Counted from the first letter of the stretch, positions 30,838 to 40,381 are shown. The stretch is 52,129 nucleotides of DNA from Lachnospiraceae bacterium UBA7205 (GCA_002490665.1 DKUL01000004.1:1-52129), one strand, 5' to 3'. A program made the numbers and translations. The notes: generated by a model not told the origin, from the letters alone.

Positions 30838-32106
30838 ATGGCGGGGAAAAGCGTCGAGGGAAAGGTAAGATGTTCTTTCTGTAACAAAACACAGGATCAG
30901 GTCAGAAAGCTGATAGCAGGTCCGTCCGGTGTTTATATCTGTGATGAGTGTGTAGACATCTGTGCAGACATTATAGAGGAGGAATACGAAGATGAGCAGA
31001 TCGAGGGCGGCATCGACATAAACCTCCTGAAGCCTGTGGAAATTAAGGAATTTCTTGACGAGTATGTAATTGGTCAGGAGGAGGCAAAAAAAGTACTATC
31101 CGTAGCCGTATACAATCACTATAAGCGCGTGATGGCTGAGAAGGATTTGGATGTAGAGCTGCAAAAGAGCAATATTATTATGATTGGACCGACCGGTTCC
31201 GGAAAAACTTATCTGGCGCAGACACTTGCCAAAATTATCAATGTTCCGTTTGCGATTGCAGATGCGACGACGCTCACGGAAGCAGGCTATGTGGGCGAGG
31301 ATGTTGAGAATATTCTTTTGAAACTTATTCAGGCGGCGGATTATGATATTGAGCGTGCCCAGTACGGTATTATATACATTGACGAAATTGATAAGATAAC
31401 CAAAAAGAGTGAGAATGTTTCCATTACCAGGGATGTTTCCGGCGAAGGCGTGCAGCAGGCGCTCTTAAAGATTGTGGAGGGTACCGTGGCAAGCGTACCG
31501 CCACAGGGGGGAAGGAAGCATCCGCATCAGGAACTGATACAGATAGATACCACCAATATATTATTTATCTGTGGCGGTGCCTTTGATGGTCTGGACAAGA
31601 TTGTGGAGAACAGGCTTGACCGCAAGTCAATCGGATTTAACAAGGATATTGCCGAGAAGACCACGAGGGATATCGGTGCAGTCTTCAAGGAGGTTACACC
31701 GCAGGACTTGACAAAGTATGGTCTTATCCCCGAATTTGTAGGGCGTGTTCCCATCAATGTATCACTGGAAGGACTTGACAAGGATGCTCTTGTAAGAATC
31801 CTGAAGGAGCCAAAAAGCGCTCTTATCAAGCAGTACCAGAAGCTTTTTGAGTTTGATGATGTCAGGCTTGCTTTTGAACCCGACGCCATAGAGGCGATAG
31901 CGGAGAAAGCGCTTGAGAGAAAGACGGGAGCAAGAGGTCTGCGCTCCATCATGGAGAAAATAATGATGGATGTAATGTATGAGATACCCTCGGATGACAC
32001 GATTGAAAGCTGTGTTATCACGAAGGAATCCGTAGAAGGAACAAGCCAGCCTTTCATAGTACATCGTGAAGCAGTACGTACCGAGCGGGAGAAAAAGGCG
32101 AGATAA
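30838..32106 (+). CDS. clpX: ATP-dependent Clp protease ATP-binding subunit ClpX
   Basis: 422 residues. The N-terminal zinc-binding domain has four Cys (CSFCNKTQDQV, then YICDECVDIC). The AAA+ module shows Walker A GPTGSGKT from residue 117, Walker B IIYIDEIDK, the pore loop GYVGEDV, the RKHPHQE loop, and arginine-finger region LDRKSIGFN onwards. It unfolds tagged substrates and feeds them to ClpP. AAGGAG lies just before ATG 30838. A strong terminator follows, so lon has its own signals or partial read-through. Confidence 0.97.
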   Translation: MAGKSVEGKVRCSFCNKTQDQVRKLIAGPSGVYICDECVDICADIIEEEYEDEQIEGGIDINLLKPVEIKEFLDEYVIGQEEAKKVLSVAVYNHYKRVMAEKDLDVELQKSNIIMIGPTGSGKTYLAQTLAKIINVPFAIADATTLTEAGYVGEDVENILLKLIQAADYDIERAQYGIIYIDEIDKITKKSENVSITRDVSGEGVQQALLKIVEGTVASVPPQGGRKHPHQELIQIDTTNILFICGGAFDGLDKIVENRLDRKSIGFNKDIAEKTTRDIGAVFKEVTPQDLTKYGLIPEFVGRVPINVSLEGLDKDALVRILKEPKSALIKQYQKLFEFDDVRLAFEPDAIEAIAEKALERKTGARGLRSIMEKIMMDVMYEIPSDDTIESCVITKESVEGTSQPFIVHREAVRTEREKKAR

Positions 32107-32126
32107 GTAAATGGATAGATAGCAGG

Positions 32127-32157
32127 ACGCCGCCTTTTGTATAAAGGCGGCGTTTTT
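32127..32157 (+). terminator. Terminator after clpX
   Basis: Stem ACGCCGCCTTT (32127-32137) with AAAGGCGGCGT (32143-32153), five-base loop, then TTTT. The hairpin ends only 15 bases before the lon start. Confidence 0.92.
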
Positions 32158-32172
32158 AGAGAGGATTAATAG

Positions 32173-34566
32173 ATGGATCAGACAACAGCAGCATTGCCAT
32201 TGATAGCGTTAAGAGGGCTTACAGTGGTGCCAAATATGATTATACATTTTGACTTGAGCAGGGATATGTCGGTAAAGGCAGTTGAGCAGGCGCTGAATGG
32301 GAAGCAGAAGGTGCTGCTTGTACCACAGGTGAATCCGGACGACGAAAAACCGGATATTCATTCGTTATATAAAGTTTGTACACTGGCAGATATCAAGCAG
32401 GTCACGAAGCTCCCGAACCACGCTGAAAGGATTATGGTTGAAGGTGTTGCCAGGGTGCGCATCGTGGAGCTGAATGATAATGAAGGACAGTATTTTAGTG
32501 CGTCATACGAGGAAATCAAGGATGAGGAGGATCAGATAGACCCATTTGAGAAGGAAGCACTGATTCGCACGCTGAAAGAGGTACTGGACACTTATGTACG
32601 CTTTTTTCCAAAGATTGGAAAGGGTCTTGGCAGGCTTTTTGAGGAAGAGGAGATTCATCTGCCGCTTCTGATGAATCAGATTATGATAAATATTCCGCTT
32701 ACATATGAGCAGAAGCAGCAGATACTGGAAATAGAAGATCTTGACGAGCAGTGCAGGGAGCTGATTACGCTAATCCTGGACGAGGCACAGATTGCATCAA
32801 TCCGCACGCAGCTGGCTGTGAAAGTGAAGGAGCGGATTGACAAGAACCAGAGGGATTATATCCTGCATGAACAGCTTGAATTTATACAGGAGGAACTGGG
32901 GGATAATAACCAGTATTCCGACGTGAAGCATTTTGAGGAGTCCCTCGCCAAGCTGAAAGCGGATGCAGAGGTAAAAGAAAAGATAAAGAAAGAAATCGCG
33001 CGGTTTAAGGCAGTGATGGGTTCAAGCTCGGAGAGTGCAGTGGAGCGGGGATACATTGAGACGCTTCTGGAACTCCCATGGAATAAGGCATCAAAGGATA
33101 ATAACGATATCAACAGGGCCGAGGCGATTCTGGAGAGAGACCATTACGGGCTTGAGAAGGTAAAGGAGCGGATAGTTGAATATCTGGCGGTTCGGTGTCT
33201 GACCAGCAAGGGCGAGGTTCCGATTTTATGCCTGGTAGGTCCTCCGGGAACAGGAAAGACATCCATTGCGAAGTCCATAGCCGAGGCATTGAATAAAAAG
33301 TATGTCCGGATATGCCTTGGCGGTGTGCGTGACGAGGCGGAAATCAGGGGGCATCGCAAGACTTATGTCGGTGCGATGCCGGGGCGGATTGCAAACGGCT
33401 TAAAACAGGCAGGGGTATGTAATCCGCTGATGCTGCTTGACGAGATAGACAAGGTGAGCAGTGACTACAAGGGCGATACATCCTCGGCGCTCCTGGAGGT
33501 GTTGGATCCGGAGCAGAACTGCCATTTCAGGGATCATTATGTGGAACTGCCGCTTGACTTGTCAAAGGTGCTTTTTATAGCGACGGCAAATGATGCCGGA
33601 AATATTCCGAGACCGCTTCTGGACCGCATGGATATCATCGAAGTCACAAGCTATACTGCAAATGAAAAATTCCATATCGCAAAGGAACATCTGTGGGAGA
33701 AGCAGCGGCGCAAAAACGGCCTGTCCGAAACGCAGCTGACCATCAGCGACAATGCGATAAAGGAAATTATCAACAAGTATACAAGGGAGGCGGGCGTCCG
33801 CAACCTTGAGAGAAAGCTCGGAACCGTCTGCAGGAAGGCGGCGCTTGAGATTCTGAAGGAAAGAACCGGAAAAGGCAAAAAGCAGGCACCGGACAAAAGC
33901 ATCAAGGTCAACAGCCAGAAACTGGGAAAATATCTTGGGAAACCCAGCTACAGCGTGGACATGGCAAACGAGAAGGACGACGTGGGAATTGTCAGGGGGC
34001 TTGCGTGGACAAGCGTAGGCGGGGACACCCTCCAGATAGAGGTTAATGTCATGCCAGGCAAGGGTGAGATAGAACTGACAGGCAAGCTTGGCGAGGTGAT
34101 GAAGGAGTCTGCGATGGCGGGTATCAGTTATATCCGGTCAATTGCGCCCAGGTATAAGATTGATTCCAAATATTTTAAGGAAAATGATTTCCATATCCAT
34201 ATTCCGGAGGGAGCCGTCCCAAAGGACGGACCGTCCGCGGGCATAACGATGGCAACAGCGGTGCTCTCGGCAATCACGGACACGCCGGTAAAAGCAAAGG
34301 TGGCAATGACTGGCGAGATTACACTGCGGGGAAGGGTGCTTCCCATAGGCGGTCTGAAAGAAAAGCTTCTGGCGGCAAAGACGGCGGGCATAACTACGGT
34401 TTTGGTGCCTGAGAAGAATGATAAGGATGTTGCCGAGATTTCAGAAGAGATAAAGTCAGGTATGGATATCTGCTTTGTGGGTTCCATGGATGATGTCATA
34501 CCGCTTGCTTTTACGCGGGAAATTAAGACTGCAAAAACCACGAAAACCACGGCAGCCAAAAAATAG
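32173..34566 (+). CDS. lon: ATP-dependent protease Lon
   Basis: 797 residues. N-terminal substrate-recognition domain (~10-200), long coiled-coil helix, AAA+ module with Walker A GPPGTGKTS from residue 356 and Walker B LMLLDEIDK, then a C-terminal protease domain with catalytic Ser688 in KDGPSAG and a downstream Lys in GGLKEKLLAA. It degrades damaged and some regulatory proteins. A Lys/Thr-rich tail (KTAKTTKTTAAKK) ends the protein. AGAGG lies shortly before ATG 32173; the close upstream terminator of clpX means its promoter is probably within or before clpX, and none is clear. ysxC begins nine bases later. Confidence 0.96.
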   Translation: MDQTTAALPLIALRGLTVVPNMIIHFDLSRDMSVKAVEQALNGKQKVLLVPQVNPDDEKPDIHSLYKVCTLADIKQVTKLPNHAERIMVEGVARVRIVELNDNEGQYFSASYEEIKDEEDQIDPFEKEALIRTLKEVLDTYVRFFPKIGKGLGRLFEEEEIHLPLLMNQIMINIPLTYEQKQQILEIEDLDEQCRELITLILDEAQIASIRTQLAVKVKERIDKNQRDYILHEQLEFIQEELGDNNQYSDVKHFEESLAKLKADAEVKEKIKKEIARFKAVMGSSSESAVERGYIETLLELPWNKASKDNNDINRAEAILERDHYGLEKVKERIVEYLAVRCLTSKGEVPILCLVGPPGTGKTSIAKSIAEALNKKYVRICLGGVRDEAEIRGHRKTYVGAMPGRIANGLKQAGVCNPLMLLDEIDKVSSDYKGDTSSALLEVLDPEQNCHFRDHYVELPLDLSKVLFIATANDAGNIPRPLLDRMDIIEVTSYTANEKFHIAKEHLWEKQRRKNGLSETQLTISDNAIKEIINKYTREAGVRNLERKLGTVCRKAALEILKERTGKGKKQAPDKSIKVNSQKLGKYLGKPSYSVDMANEKDDVGIVRGLAWTSVGGDTLQIEVNVMPGKGEIELTGKLGEVMKESAMAGISYIRSIAPRYKIDSKYFKENDFHIHIPEGAVPKDGPSAGITMATAVLSAITDTPVKAKVAMTGEITLRGRVLPIGGLKEKLLAAKTAGITTVLVPEKNDKDVAEISEEIKSGMDICFVGSMDDVIPLAFTREIKTAKTTKTTAAKK

Positions 34567-34575
34567 GAGAAGTAA

Positions 34576-35178
34576 ATGGTTATAAAAAATGTAAGTTTAG
34601 AGACGGTAATAGGGGTAACCAGCAAAATACCGCAGAATGCGATGCCGGAGATTGCGTTTGCCGGGAAGAGTAATGTGGGGAAATCCTCGCTTATCAATGC
34701 GCTGATGAACCGCAAATCGCTTGCGCGTACCAGTGCACAGCCGGGCAAGACGCAGACTATCAATTTTTACAATATCAATCAGGAATTGTATTTTGTCGAC
34801 CTTCCCGGATACGGTTATGCAAAAGTCAGTCGGGAGGAAAAGGAAAAGTGGGGAAAAATGGTGGAGAAATATCTCCGCCAGTCGAATGTGCTGCGGGCGG
34901 TGTTCCTGCTGATTGACATCCGGCATGACCCATCCGCAAATGACAAGCTGATGTATGACTGGATCTGCGCAAATGGTTTCCAGCCGATTATAATAGCGAC
35001 GAAGGCAGACAAGATAAACCGCAGCCAGCTGCAAAAACAGGTAAAGGCAGTCCGGCAGGGACTTGGCGTGGACAAAGAGACGGCTGTGATACCGTTTTCA
35101 GCCCAGACTAAGCAGGGACGGGATGAAATTTATGAAATGATTGACAGGATTCTGGAACAATCAGAAGGAGAAAGCTGA
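34576..35178 (+). CDS. ysxC: Ribosome biogenesis GTP-binding protein YsxC/EngB
   Basis: 200 residues, single GTPase domain. G1 AGKSNVGKSSLIN, G2 region TSAQPGKTQTINFY, G3 DLPGYGYAKV, G4 IATKADKI, and G5 near PFSAQT. Needed for assembly of the large ribosomal subunit. Also called engB. Placement directly after lon is the usual Firmicutes arrangement. Nine bases separate it from lon and two from the next gene, so it sits in an operon with lon, the YtvI-like gene and truA. Confidence 0.95.
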   Translation: MVIKNVSLETVIGVTSKIPQNAMPEIAFAGKSNVGKSSLINALMNRKSLARTSAQPGKTQTINFYNINQELYFVDLPGYGYAKVSREEKEKWGKMVEKYLRQSNVLRAVFLLIDIRHDPSANDKLMYDWICANGFQPIIIATKADKINRSQLQKQVKAVRQGLGVDKETAVIPFSAQTKQGRDEIYEMIDRILEQSEGES

Positions 35179-35180
35179 TT

Positions 35181-36353
35181 ATGGAGGGGAAGAACGAAAT
35201 TAGGGAAAATGTGAAGCTTGTCGTAAATATACTGATTTCTCTGGTCATTTTGCTGCTTTGCGTTTTCCTTGTGCCAAGACTGTTTCTCTTTTTCATGCCG
35301 TTTATCATTGGATGGGTTATATCGTGCATTGCAAATCCCCTTGTCGTCCTGCTGGAACGAAAATTAAAAATAAGGCGGAAAGCAGGAACCGTTGTTGTGA
35401 TTGTTGTGGTTATTGCGGCGGTGATAGCGATGGGCTATGGACTGGGTGTCATTCTCTGGCGACAGGTTTCCGGCTTCATCGGGGAAATTCCTGTGATGTG
35501 GGAGACCGTGAAGCAGGACTTTGACAAGCTTGGCGACTGGATTAACCAGTATATCGGTGTGCGTTCGCCCAGGCTTGCGGATGCACTGAACAATCTTGGA
35601 AATACGATAGGGGATATGATAACAAACTTGCCGAAAAGTTTCAAATTCAGCTCATTTGAAGGAATGGGAAGCATGGTGGGGAACATAGCAAGTGTCATTA
35701 TATCAATTATCATGTGTATGCTGTCCGCCTACTTTTTCATTGCGGACAGGGACTGGTGTACAAAATTTCTCAACAGGTATCTTCCAAAGAATATCATGCG
35801 CAAGTACGAGGTGTTTGCGTCCAGCCTGAAACAGGCAGTTGGCGGCTACTTTAAGGCACAGTTGCGCATTGAGGTATGGATGTATGTGCTTTTGCTTGTG
35901 GGGCTTACGGTGATGAAGGTCAGGTATGGAATTCTGATAGCGCTGCTCATGGCGTTTTTGGATTTTCTGCCTTTTTTTGGAACAGGGATTGTGCTGGTGC
36001 CCTGGGCGATTGTGACGGTGATTGGCGGCAATTATTTAAGGGCGATTGGATTTCTGATAATCTGGGGCGCAGGGCAGCTGTTCCGCCAGCTGATACAGCC
36101 CAAAATTATGGGTGAATCCATCGGCATGGAGCCGATTCCCACACTGTTTCTGCTGTTTATCGGTTACCGGATTGCAGGTGTGGGCGGGATGCTTATTGCG
36201 GTACCGCTGGGGATTATTGTCGTAAACATGAATGAAGCCGGTTTTTTTGATACACCGAAATATAGCGTGAAGATTCTGGTGCGGAATATCAACAGATTCA
36301 GACAGCTGAGCGAGGAGGATATCAGGCAGATTGACGAAGATGACAAATTATAA
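35181..36353 (+). CDS. AI-2E family membrane protein, YtvI-like (sporulation-associated)
   Basis: 390 residues with seven to eight membrane helices. The order LISLVILLLCVFLV, FMPFIIGWVISC, VIVVVIAAVIAMGYGLG, a long extracytoplasmic loop of ~100 residues, then LLVGLTVMKVRYGILIALLMAFLDFLPFFGTG and LIQPKIMGESIGMEPIPTL is typical. The PF-x-GTG and QP-KIMG signatures are AI-2E/YdiK/YtvI hallmarks. YtvI is linked to sporulation in Bacillus, while other members export AI-2 or Na+; which applies here is unknown. Its last 14 bases overlap truA. Confidence 0.88.
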   Translation: MEGKNEIRENVKLVVNILISLVILLLCVFLVPRLFLFFMPFIIGWVISCIANPLVVLLERKLKIRRKAGTVVVIVVVIAAVIAMGYGLGVILWRQVSGFIGEIPVMWETVKQDFDKLGDWINQYIGVRSPRLADALNNLGNTIGDMITNLPKSFKFSSFEGMGSMVGNIASVIISIIMCMLSAYFFIADRDWCTKFLNRYLPKNIMRKYEVFASSLKQAVGGYFKAQLRIEVWMYVLLLVGLTVMKVRYGILIALLMAFLDFLPFFGTGIVLVPWAIVTVIGGNYLRAIGFLIIWGAGQLFRQLIQPKIMGESIGMEPIPTLFLLFIGYRIAGVGGMLIAVPLGIIVVNMNEAGFFDTPKYSVKILVRNINRFRQLSEEDIRQIDEDDKL

Positions 36354-37083
36354 GATAACAATCCAGTACGAGGGTACCCGCTACCAGGGATGGCAGCGCC
36401 AGGATTCCACGGGCAATACGATACAGGGAAAGCTCGAGACAATCCTTGCGAAAATGACAGGGCTTGACTTCGTGCAGGTGGATGGCTCCGGGCGCACGGA
36501 CGCAGGCGTTCACGCACTTGGACAGGTGGCGAATTTTAAGATTGGTACAGAGCTGTCCGCGGCGGAGGTGATGGACTACATTAACCAGTATCTGCCGGAG
36601 GACATCGGCGTTGTCGCGATACAGGAGGTGCCGGAGCGGTTTCACAGCAGGCTGAACGCGAAGGGAAAGACATACCGCTACCGCATCTGGAACACATCCC
36701 TTCCCTGTGTCTTTGCGCGCAGATATGTGTATGCGCTGCCGGAACCGCTTGATTTGGACGCGATGCGGGCTGCGGCGTCATATCTGACCGGGAAGCATGA
36801 TTTCAAGGCGTTCACATCCAATAAAAAGAGCAAAAAGTCAACCGTGCGCACGATTGACTCGATTTTGATTGACAGGGATGGCAGTGAGGTCGTCATCACC
36901 TACAGCGGCGACGGATTTCTTTACCACATGGTTCGCATTCTCACAGGAACCCTGATTGAAGTCGGGCTGGGGCAGAGAAGCCCTGCGTCCGTGGAAGCGC
37001 TTCTTGAAAAGGATGCCACAAGGGATTTGGCAGGCGCGCTCGTCCCGGCGAAAGGCCTGTGCCTGGTGGAAGTGCGGTACTGA
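36340..37083 (+). CDS. truA: tRNA pseudouridine synthase A
   Basis: 247 residues. Makes pseudouridine at positions 38-40 of the tRNA anticodon arm. Catalytic Asp54 lies in SGRTDAGVHALGQ, the core signature; FHSRLNAKGKTYRYRI and FLYHMVRILTGTLIEVG are further landmarks. ATG 36340 is chosen because it begins the conserved YKITIQYEGTRYQGWQ strand; a TTG at 36331 is an alternative. It starts within the end of the YtvI-like gene, implying coupling. Confidence 0.95.
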   Translation: MTNYKITIQYEGTRYQGWQRQDSTGNTIQGKLETILAKMTGLDFVQVDGSGRTDAGVHALGQVANFKIGTELSAAEVMDYINQYLPEDIGVVAIQEVPERFHSRLNAKGKTYRYRIWNTSLPCVFARRYVYALPEPLDLDAMRAAASYLTGKHDFKAFTSNKKSKKSTVRTIDSILIDRDGSEVVITYSGDGFLYHMVRILTGTLIEVGLGQRSPASVEALLEKDATRDLAGALVPAKGLCLVEVRY

Positions 37084-37211
37084 CAGTGCCAGTGGATAAA
37101 AAATCTTTACGAACCCCTGACAATTTATTAAAGAGATATTTGGAATTTTTGCATGACAGGTCTGTGACGACAGACAAATTTGCAGACACTGATAAAATGG
37201 AGGATTAGAAA

Positions 37212-38915
37212 ATGAGTGACGCAGAAAAAAATACAGTGGCGGCTTCCGCGGATGAGAAGGAAGTCGTTTCGAGGAATTTTATTGAGCAGCTGATTGACAA
37301 GGATTTGGCGGAGGGCGTATACGACACGGTGCACACGCGCTTCCCGCCAGAACCCAACGGTTACCTTCACATCGGACATGCCAAGGCAATCCTTGTGAAT
37401 TATGGGCTTGCAAAGGAGTACGGCGGCAAGTTTAACATGCGTTTCGACGACACGAATCCGACCAAGGAGGACATCGAGTTTGTGGAGTCCATCAAGGCGG
37501 ATGTCGAGTGGCTCGGCGCGGACTGGGAGGACAGGCTGTTCTTTGCCTCCGACTATTTTGACCAGATGTATGAGTGCGCGGTGAAGCTGATTCAGAAAGG
37601 AAAGGCATATGTGTCCGACCTGACGGCGGAACAGATTAAGGAGTACCGGGGAACATTTACGGAGCCGGGAAAGGAAGACCCATCGAGAAGCCGTTCCGTG
37701 GAGGAGAATCTGCGGCTGTTTGAGGAGATGAAGGACGGAAAATATGCGGATGGCGAGAAAGTGCTCCGCGCGCGCATTGACATCACGTCCCCCAACCTGA
37801 ACATGAGGGATCCGGTGCTCTACCGCGTGGCACATATGACCCACCACAACACCGGTGACAAGTGGTGCATCTATCCGATGTATGATTTTGCACATCCGAT
37901 TGAGGATGCCATCGAGGGCATCACGCACTCCATCTGCACGCTGGAGTTTGAAGACCACAGACCGTTGTATGACTGGGTAGTAAGCGAGCTGGAATATCCG
38001 CACCCGCCAAGGCAGATTGAGCAGGCGAAGCTGTACCTGACGAATGTGGTGACCGGAAAGCGCTATATCAAAAAGCTTGTGCAGGACGGCATCGTTGACG
38101 GCTGGGACGACCCGCGGCTGGTTTCCATCGCGGCACTCAAAAGACGCGGTTTCACGCCGGAGTCCATCCGGAAATTCGTGGAGCTCTGCGGCGTGAGCAA
38201 GGCAAACTCCTCGACAGACTATGCGATGCTCGAGTATTGCATCCGTGAGGACTTAAAGCTCAAAAAGCCCAGGATGATGGCGGCGCTTGACCCCGTGAAG
38301 CTGGTGATTGACAACTATCCCGAGGGCGAGACAGAGTACCTCGAGGTGCCCAACAATCTGGAAAATGAGTCCCTTGGTTCCAGACAGGTGCCATTTTGCA
38401 GGGAGCTGTACATCGACAGGGATGATTTTATGGAGGAGCCGCCCAAAAAGTATTTCAGGCTGTTTCCGGGAAATGAAGTGCGGCTTATGAGCGCATATTT
38501 TGTGAAGTGTGTCAGCTATGAAAAGGATGAAAACGGCAAGGTGACGGTCGTACACTGTACCTATGACCCTGAGACGAAGCAGGGCAGCGGCTTTACAGGC
38601 AGGAAAGTAAAGGGGACAATCCACTGGGTGCCGGCACCCTATGCAATAAAGGCGGAGGTACGGCTGTACGAGAACCTGATTGACGAGGAGAAGGGCGTCT
38701 ACAACGAGGACGGCTCGCTGAACCTGAATCCCAATTCCCTCACCGTATTGAAGGAATGCTACGTGGAACCGGCGCTCAGGGACGCAAAGCCATACGACAG
38801 CTTCCAGTTTGTGAGACAGGGCTTCTTTAACGTGGACGCAAAGGATTCCATGCCGGACGCGCTCGTATTCAACAGAATCGTGTCCCTCAAGAGCTCGTTT
38901 GTGCTGCCGAAATAA
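37212..38915 (+). CDS. glnS: Glutaminyl-tRNA synthetase
   Basis: 567 residues, class I synthetase that charges tRNA-Gln directly. The HIGH motif is YLHIGHAKAI (His53-His56) after FPPEPNG, and the specificity landmarks RFDDTNPTKE and WDDPRLVSIAALKRRGFTP are present. The second signature, normally VMSKRK, reads VVTGKRY (Thr281-Gly282-Lys283-Arg284), so Met and Ser are changed while Lys-Arg is kept. The C-terminal half is the beta-barrel anticodon-binding part, with no YqeY-like extension. GGAGG precedes ATG 37212. Gln-tRNA in most Firmicutes is made by GatCAB, so glnS here was probably acquired by transfer in an ancestor. No T-box leader is present. Confidence 0.94.
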   Translation: MSDAEKNTVAASADEKEVVSRNFIEQLIDKDLAEGVYDTVHTRFPPEPNGYLHIGHAKAILVNYGLAKEYGGKFNMRFDDTNPTKEDIEFVESIKADVEWLGADWEDRLFFASDYFDQMYECAVKLIQKGKAYVSDLTAEQIKEYRGTFTEPGKEDPSRSRSVEENLRLFEEMKDGKYADGEKVLRARIDITSPNLNMRDPVLYRVAHMTHHNTGDKWCIYPMYDFAHPIEDAIEGITHSICTLEFEDHRPLYDWVVSELEYPHPPRQIEQAKLYLTNVVTGKRYIKKLVQDGIVDGWDDPRLVSIAALKRRGFTPESIRKFVELCGVSKANSSTDYAMLEYCIREDLKLKKPRMMAALDPVKLVIDNYPEGETEYLEVPNNLENESLGSRQVPFCRELYIDRDDFMEEPPKKYFRLFPGNEVRLMSAYFVKCVSYEKDENGKVTVVHCTYDPETKQGSGFTGRKVKGTIHWVPAPYAIKAEVRLYENLIDEEKGVYNEDGSLNLNPNSLTVLKECYVEPALRDAKPYDSFQFVRQGFFNVDAKDSMPDALVFNRIVSLKSSFVLPK

Positions 38916-38935
38916 GCAGAAGGGGAAAGGATTGT

Positions 38936-39592
38936 ATGAAATACAGATGTCTGATATTAGACCATGATGATACCGTAGTCAACAGCACGGCAACAATCCA
39001 TTATCCGGCATTTCTGGAAGCGCTCAGATTGCTGAGGCCGGGAGTGACCATTTCACTCGACGATTATTTCCGTGAGAACTTTGACCCGGGTTTCGTGCCC
39101 TACTGCGTCGAGAAGCTGGGCATGACAGACGAGGAGCTTGTGGTGGAGACAGAGTGCTGGAAAAATTATGTTTCCGGCCATACGTCAAAGGCATATGACG
39201 GAATGCGGGAAATCATAGTGCGCCAGAAGGCGGAGGGCGGCATTGTGTGCGTGATATCGCATTCCTATGATTTTAATATTAAGCGGGACTATGAGGTCAA
39301 CGACTTGCCGCTGCCTGACATGATTTTTGGCTGGGAATGCCCGCCAGAGCAGAGAAAGCCCAGTACCTATGCGCTGGATGTCATATCGCGCAGATATGGG
39401 CTGAAACCGGAGGAGATGGTCATGGTGGATGACCTAAAGCCCGGCTACGACATGGCAAAGGCCTACGGCGTGCCGTTTGTCGGGGCAGGCTGGGCAAATG
39501 ATATTCCGGAAATCAGGGAATTCATGAGAAAAAACAGTGATGTGTATTTTACGAAAGTGGAGGAGCTGGCGGCATTTCTGTTTGACACATAA
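38936..39592 (+). CDS. HAD-superfamily hydrolase
   Basis: 218 residues. Motif I is LDHDDTVVNS (nucleophile Asp and the second Asp of DxD), motif II is likely the Ser in CVISHSYD, motif III Lys is in QRKPSTYA, and motif IV is VMVDDLKPG. The cap is a helical insert between motifs I and II, as in phosphoglycolate-phosphatase-like members. The substrate is probably a small phosphorylated metabolite; nothing nearby identifies it. It begins 20 bases after glnS with GGGGAAAGG before the start, so it may ride on the glnS transcript. A bidirectional terminator ends the unit. Confidence 0.88.
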   Translation: MKYRCLILDHDDTVVNSTATIHYPAFLEALRLLRPGVTISLDDYFRENFDPGFVPYCVEKLGMTDEELVVETECWKNYVSGHTSKAYDGMREIIVRQKAEGGIVCVISHSYDFNIKRDYEVNDLPLPDMIFGWECPPEQRKPSTYALDVISRRYGLKPEEMVMVDDLKPGYDMAKAYGVPFVGAGWANDIPEIREFMRKNSDVYFTKVEELAAFLFDT

Positions 39593-39597
39593 TCATG

Positions 39598-39641
39598 AAA
39601 AGGGAAAGGTTATGACAATAAAACCATAACCTTTCCCTTTT
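39598..39641. terminator. Bidirectional terminator between the HAD gene and the acidic membrane protein gene
   Basis: Left arm AAAAGGGAAAGGTTATG (39598-39614) pairs over 17 bp with CATAACCTTTCCCTTTT (39625-39641), ten-base loop, A-tract and T-tract on either side. Confidence 0.93.
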
Positions 39642-39643
39642 TC

Positions 39644-40150
39644 TTATTTGCTTTCCGAGTCGTTGAAGAATTCTTCTGAAGAATTCTCCGTGCCGGATGC
39701 TTCTGTATAAGTTGCCGACACGGATGCAGTTTCCTCCTTTTTGTCGGCTGGTACTGCGGACATGTCCATCTCCGTGTATACAGGCTCGGCATTGGCGGAA
39801 GTCATCTCCCCGATAATTTCCTTTGCCTTGTCAATCTTTTCGGAGACATTGAAATGTTCCAGCTTTTCCTTGGTCTTATCAAGGGTTTCGATTACCTTTT
39901 CCCCAATGATTTCCTTGGCATTGTCTATATCAATAGGTACATACGGGCGGTTTTTGCTGCCTGTGGAAGTTACCGTGTCAGTGGAGAAATCCTCGTCGTC
40001 GAGGTCCTCGTCAAAGTCGTCAAAATCATCAAAGTCATCAAAATCGTCTTCAGGAGCCTTTGCCTTGTTCTGAAGATAGTAATAAGTTCCTGCAGCTGCA
40101 GCGCCGGCGAGGGCACTGAATAAAACAAGCTTGCTAAATTTCTTAGCCAT
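39644..40150 (-). CDS. Small single-span protein with Asp/Phe repeat and amphipathic helices
   Basis: 168 residues, family not recognised. Residues ~8-27 form one membrane helix (LVLFSALAGAAAAGTYYYL) after a short basic MAKKFSK start, then a DDFDDFDDFDDF-type repeat region, a Ser/Thr stretch, and two helical copies of KAKEIIGEK or KAKEIIGEM in ~80-120 that suggest an internal duplication. The layout recalls YtxH-like stress proteins, but similarity is too weak to assign. AAAGGAG precedes the start at 40150. Highly acidic with a cytosolic or surface-facing tail; topology unclear. Confidence 0.75.
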   Translation of the reverse strand: MAKKFSKLVLFSALAGAAAAGTYYYLQNKAKAPEDDFDDFDDFDDFDEDLDDEDFSTDTVTSTGSKNRPYVPIDIDNAKEIIGEKVIETLDKTKEKLEHFNVSEKIDKAKEIIGEMTSANAEPVYTEMDMSAVPADKKEETASVSATYTEASGTENSSEEFFNDSESK

Positions 40151-40297
40151 GTGTAGTTCTCCTTTCCTGTTGCAGTTGGTTTTATTTTATTACAGATATA
40201 CTTATTTTAATACTATTTTATGGAAATGAAAAGAGAATATGTAAAATTTGTGCCCGACTTTCTTGATTCTCCTGGAATAATATGATAATATATAATC

Positions 40298-40332
40298 GAC
40301 TGACAGAGTCAATTCGTACTGTGCAGTCAGTC
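40298..40332. promoter_or_regulatory. Inverted repeat upstream of the TetR gene, possible operator
   Basis: GACTGAC (40298-40304) and GTCAGTC (40326-40332) are perfect inverted arms with a 21-base centre. A TATAAT lies just upstream at 40291-40296. The arrangement suits autoregulation by the TetR-type protein starting at 40382; the arms are short, so chance is possible. Confidence 0.4.
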
Positions 40333-40381
40333 TTTTCGACCGCCAGTATAGCAGTGGGAGCGATTCGGGATGGAGGTACAA

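Noticed and set aside
37084..37211. T-box riboswitch before glnS
   Set aside because: Only 128 bases, no AGGGTGG-like T-box sequence, no specifier loop or terminator pair.
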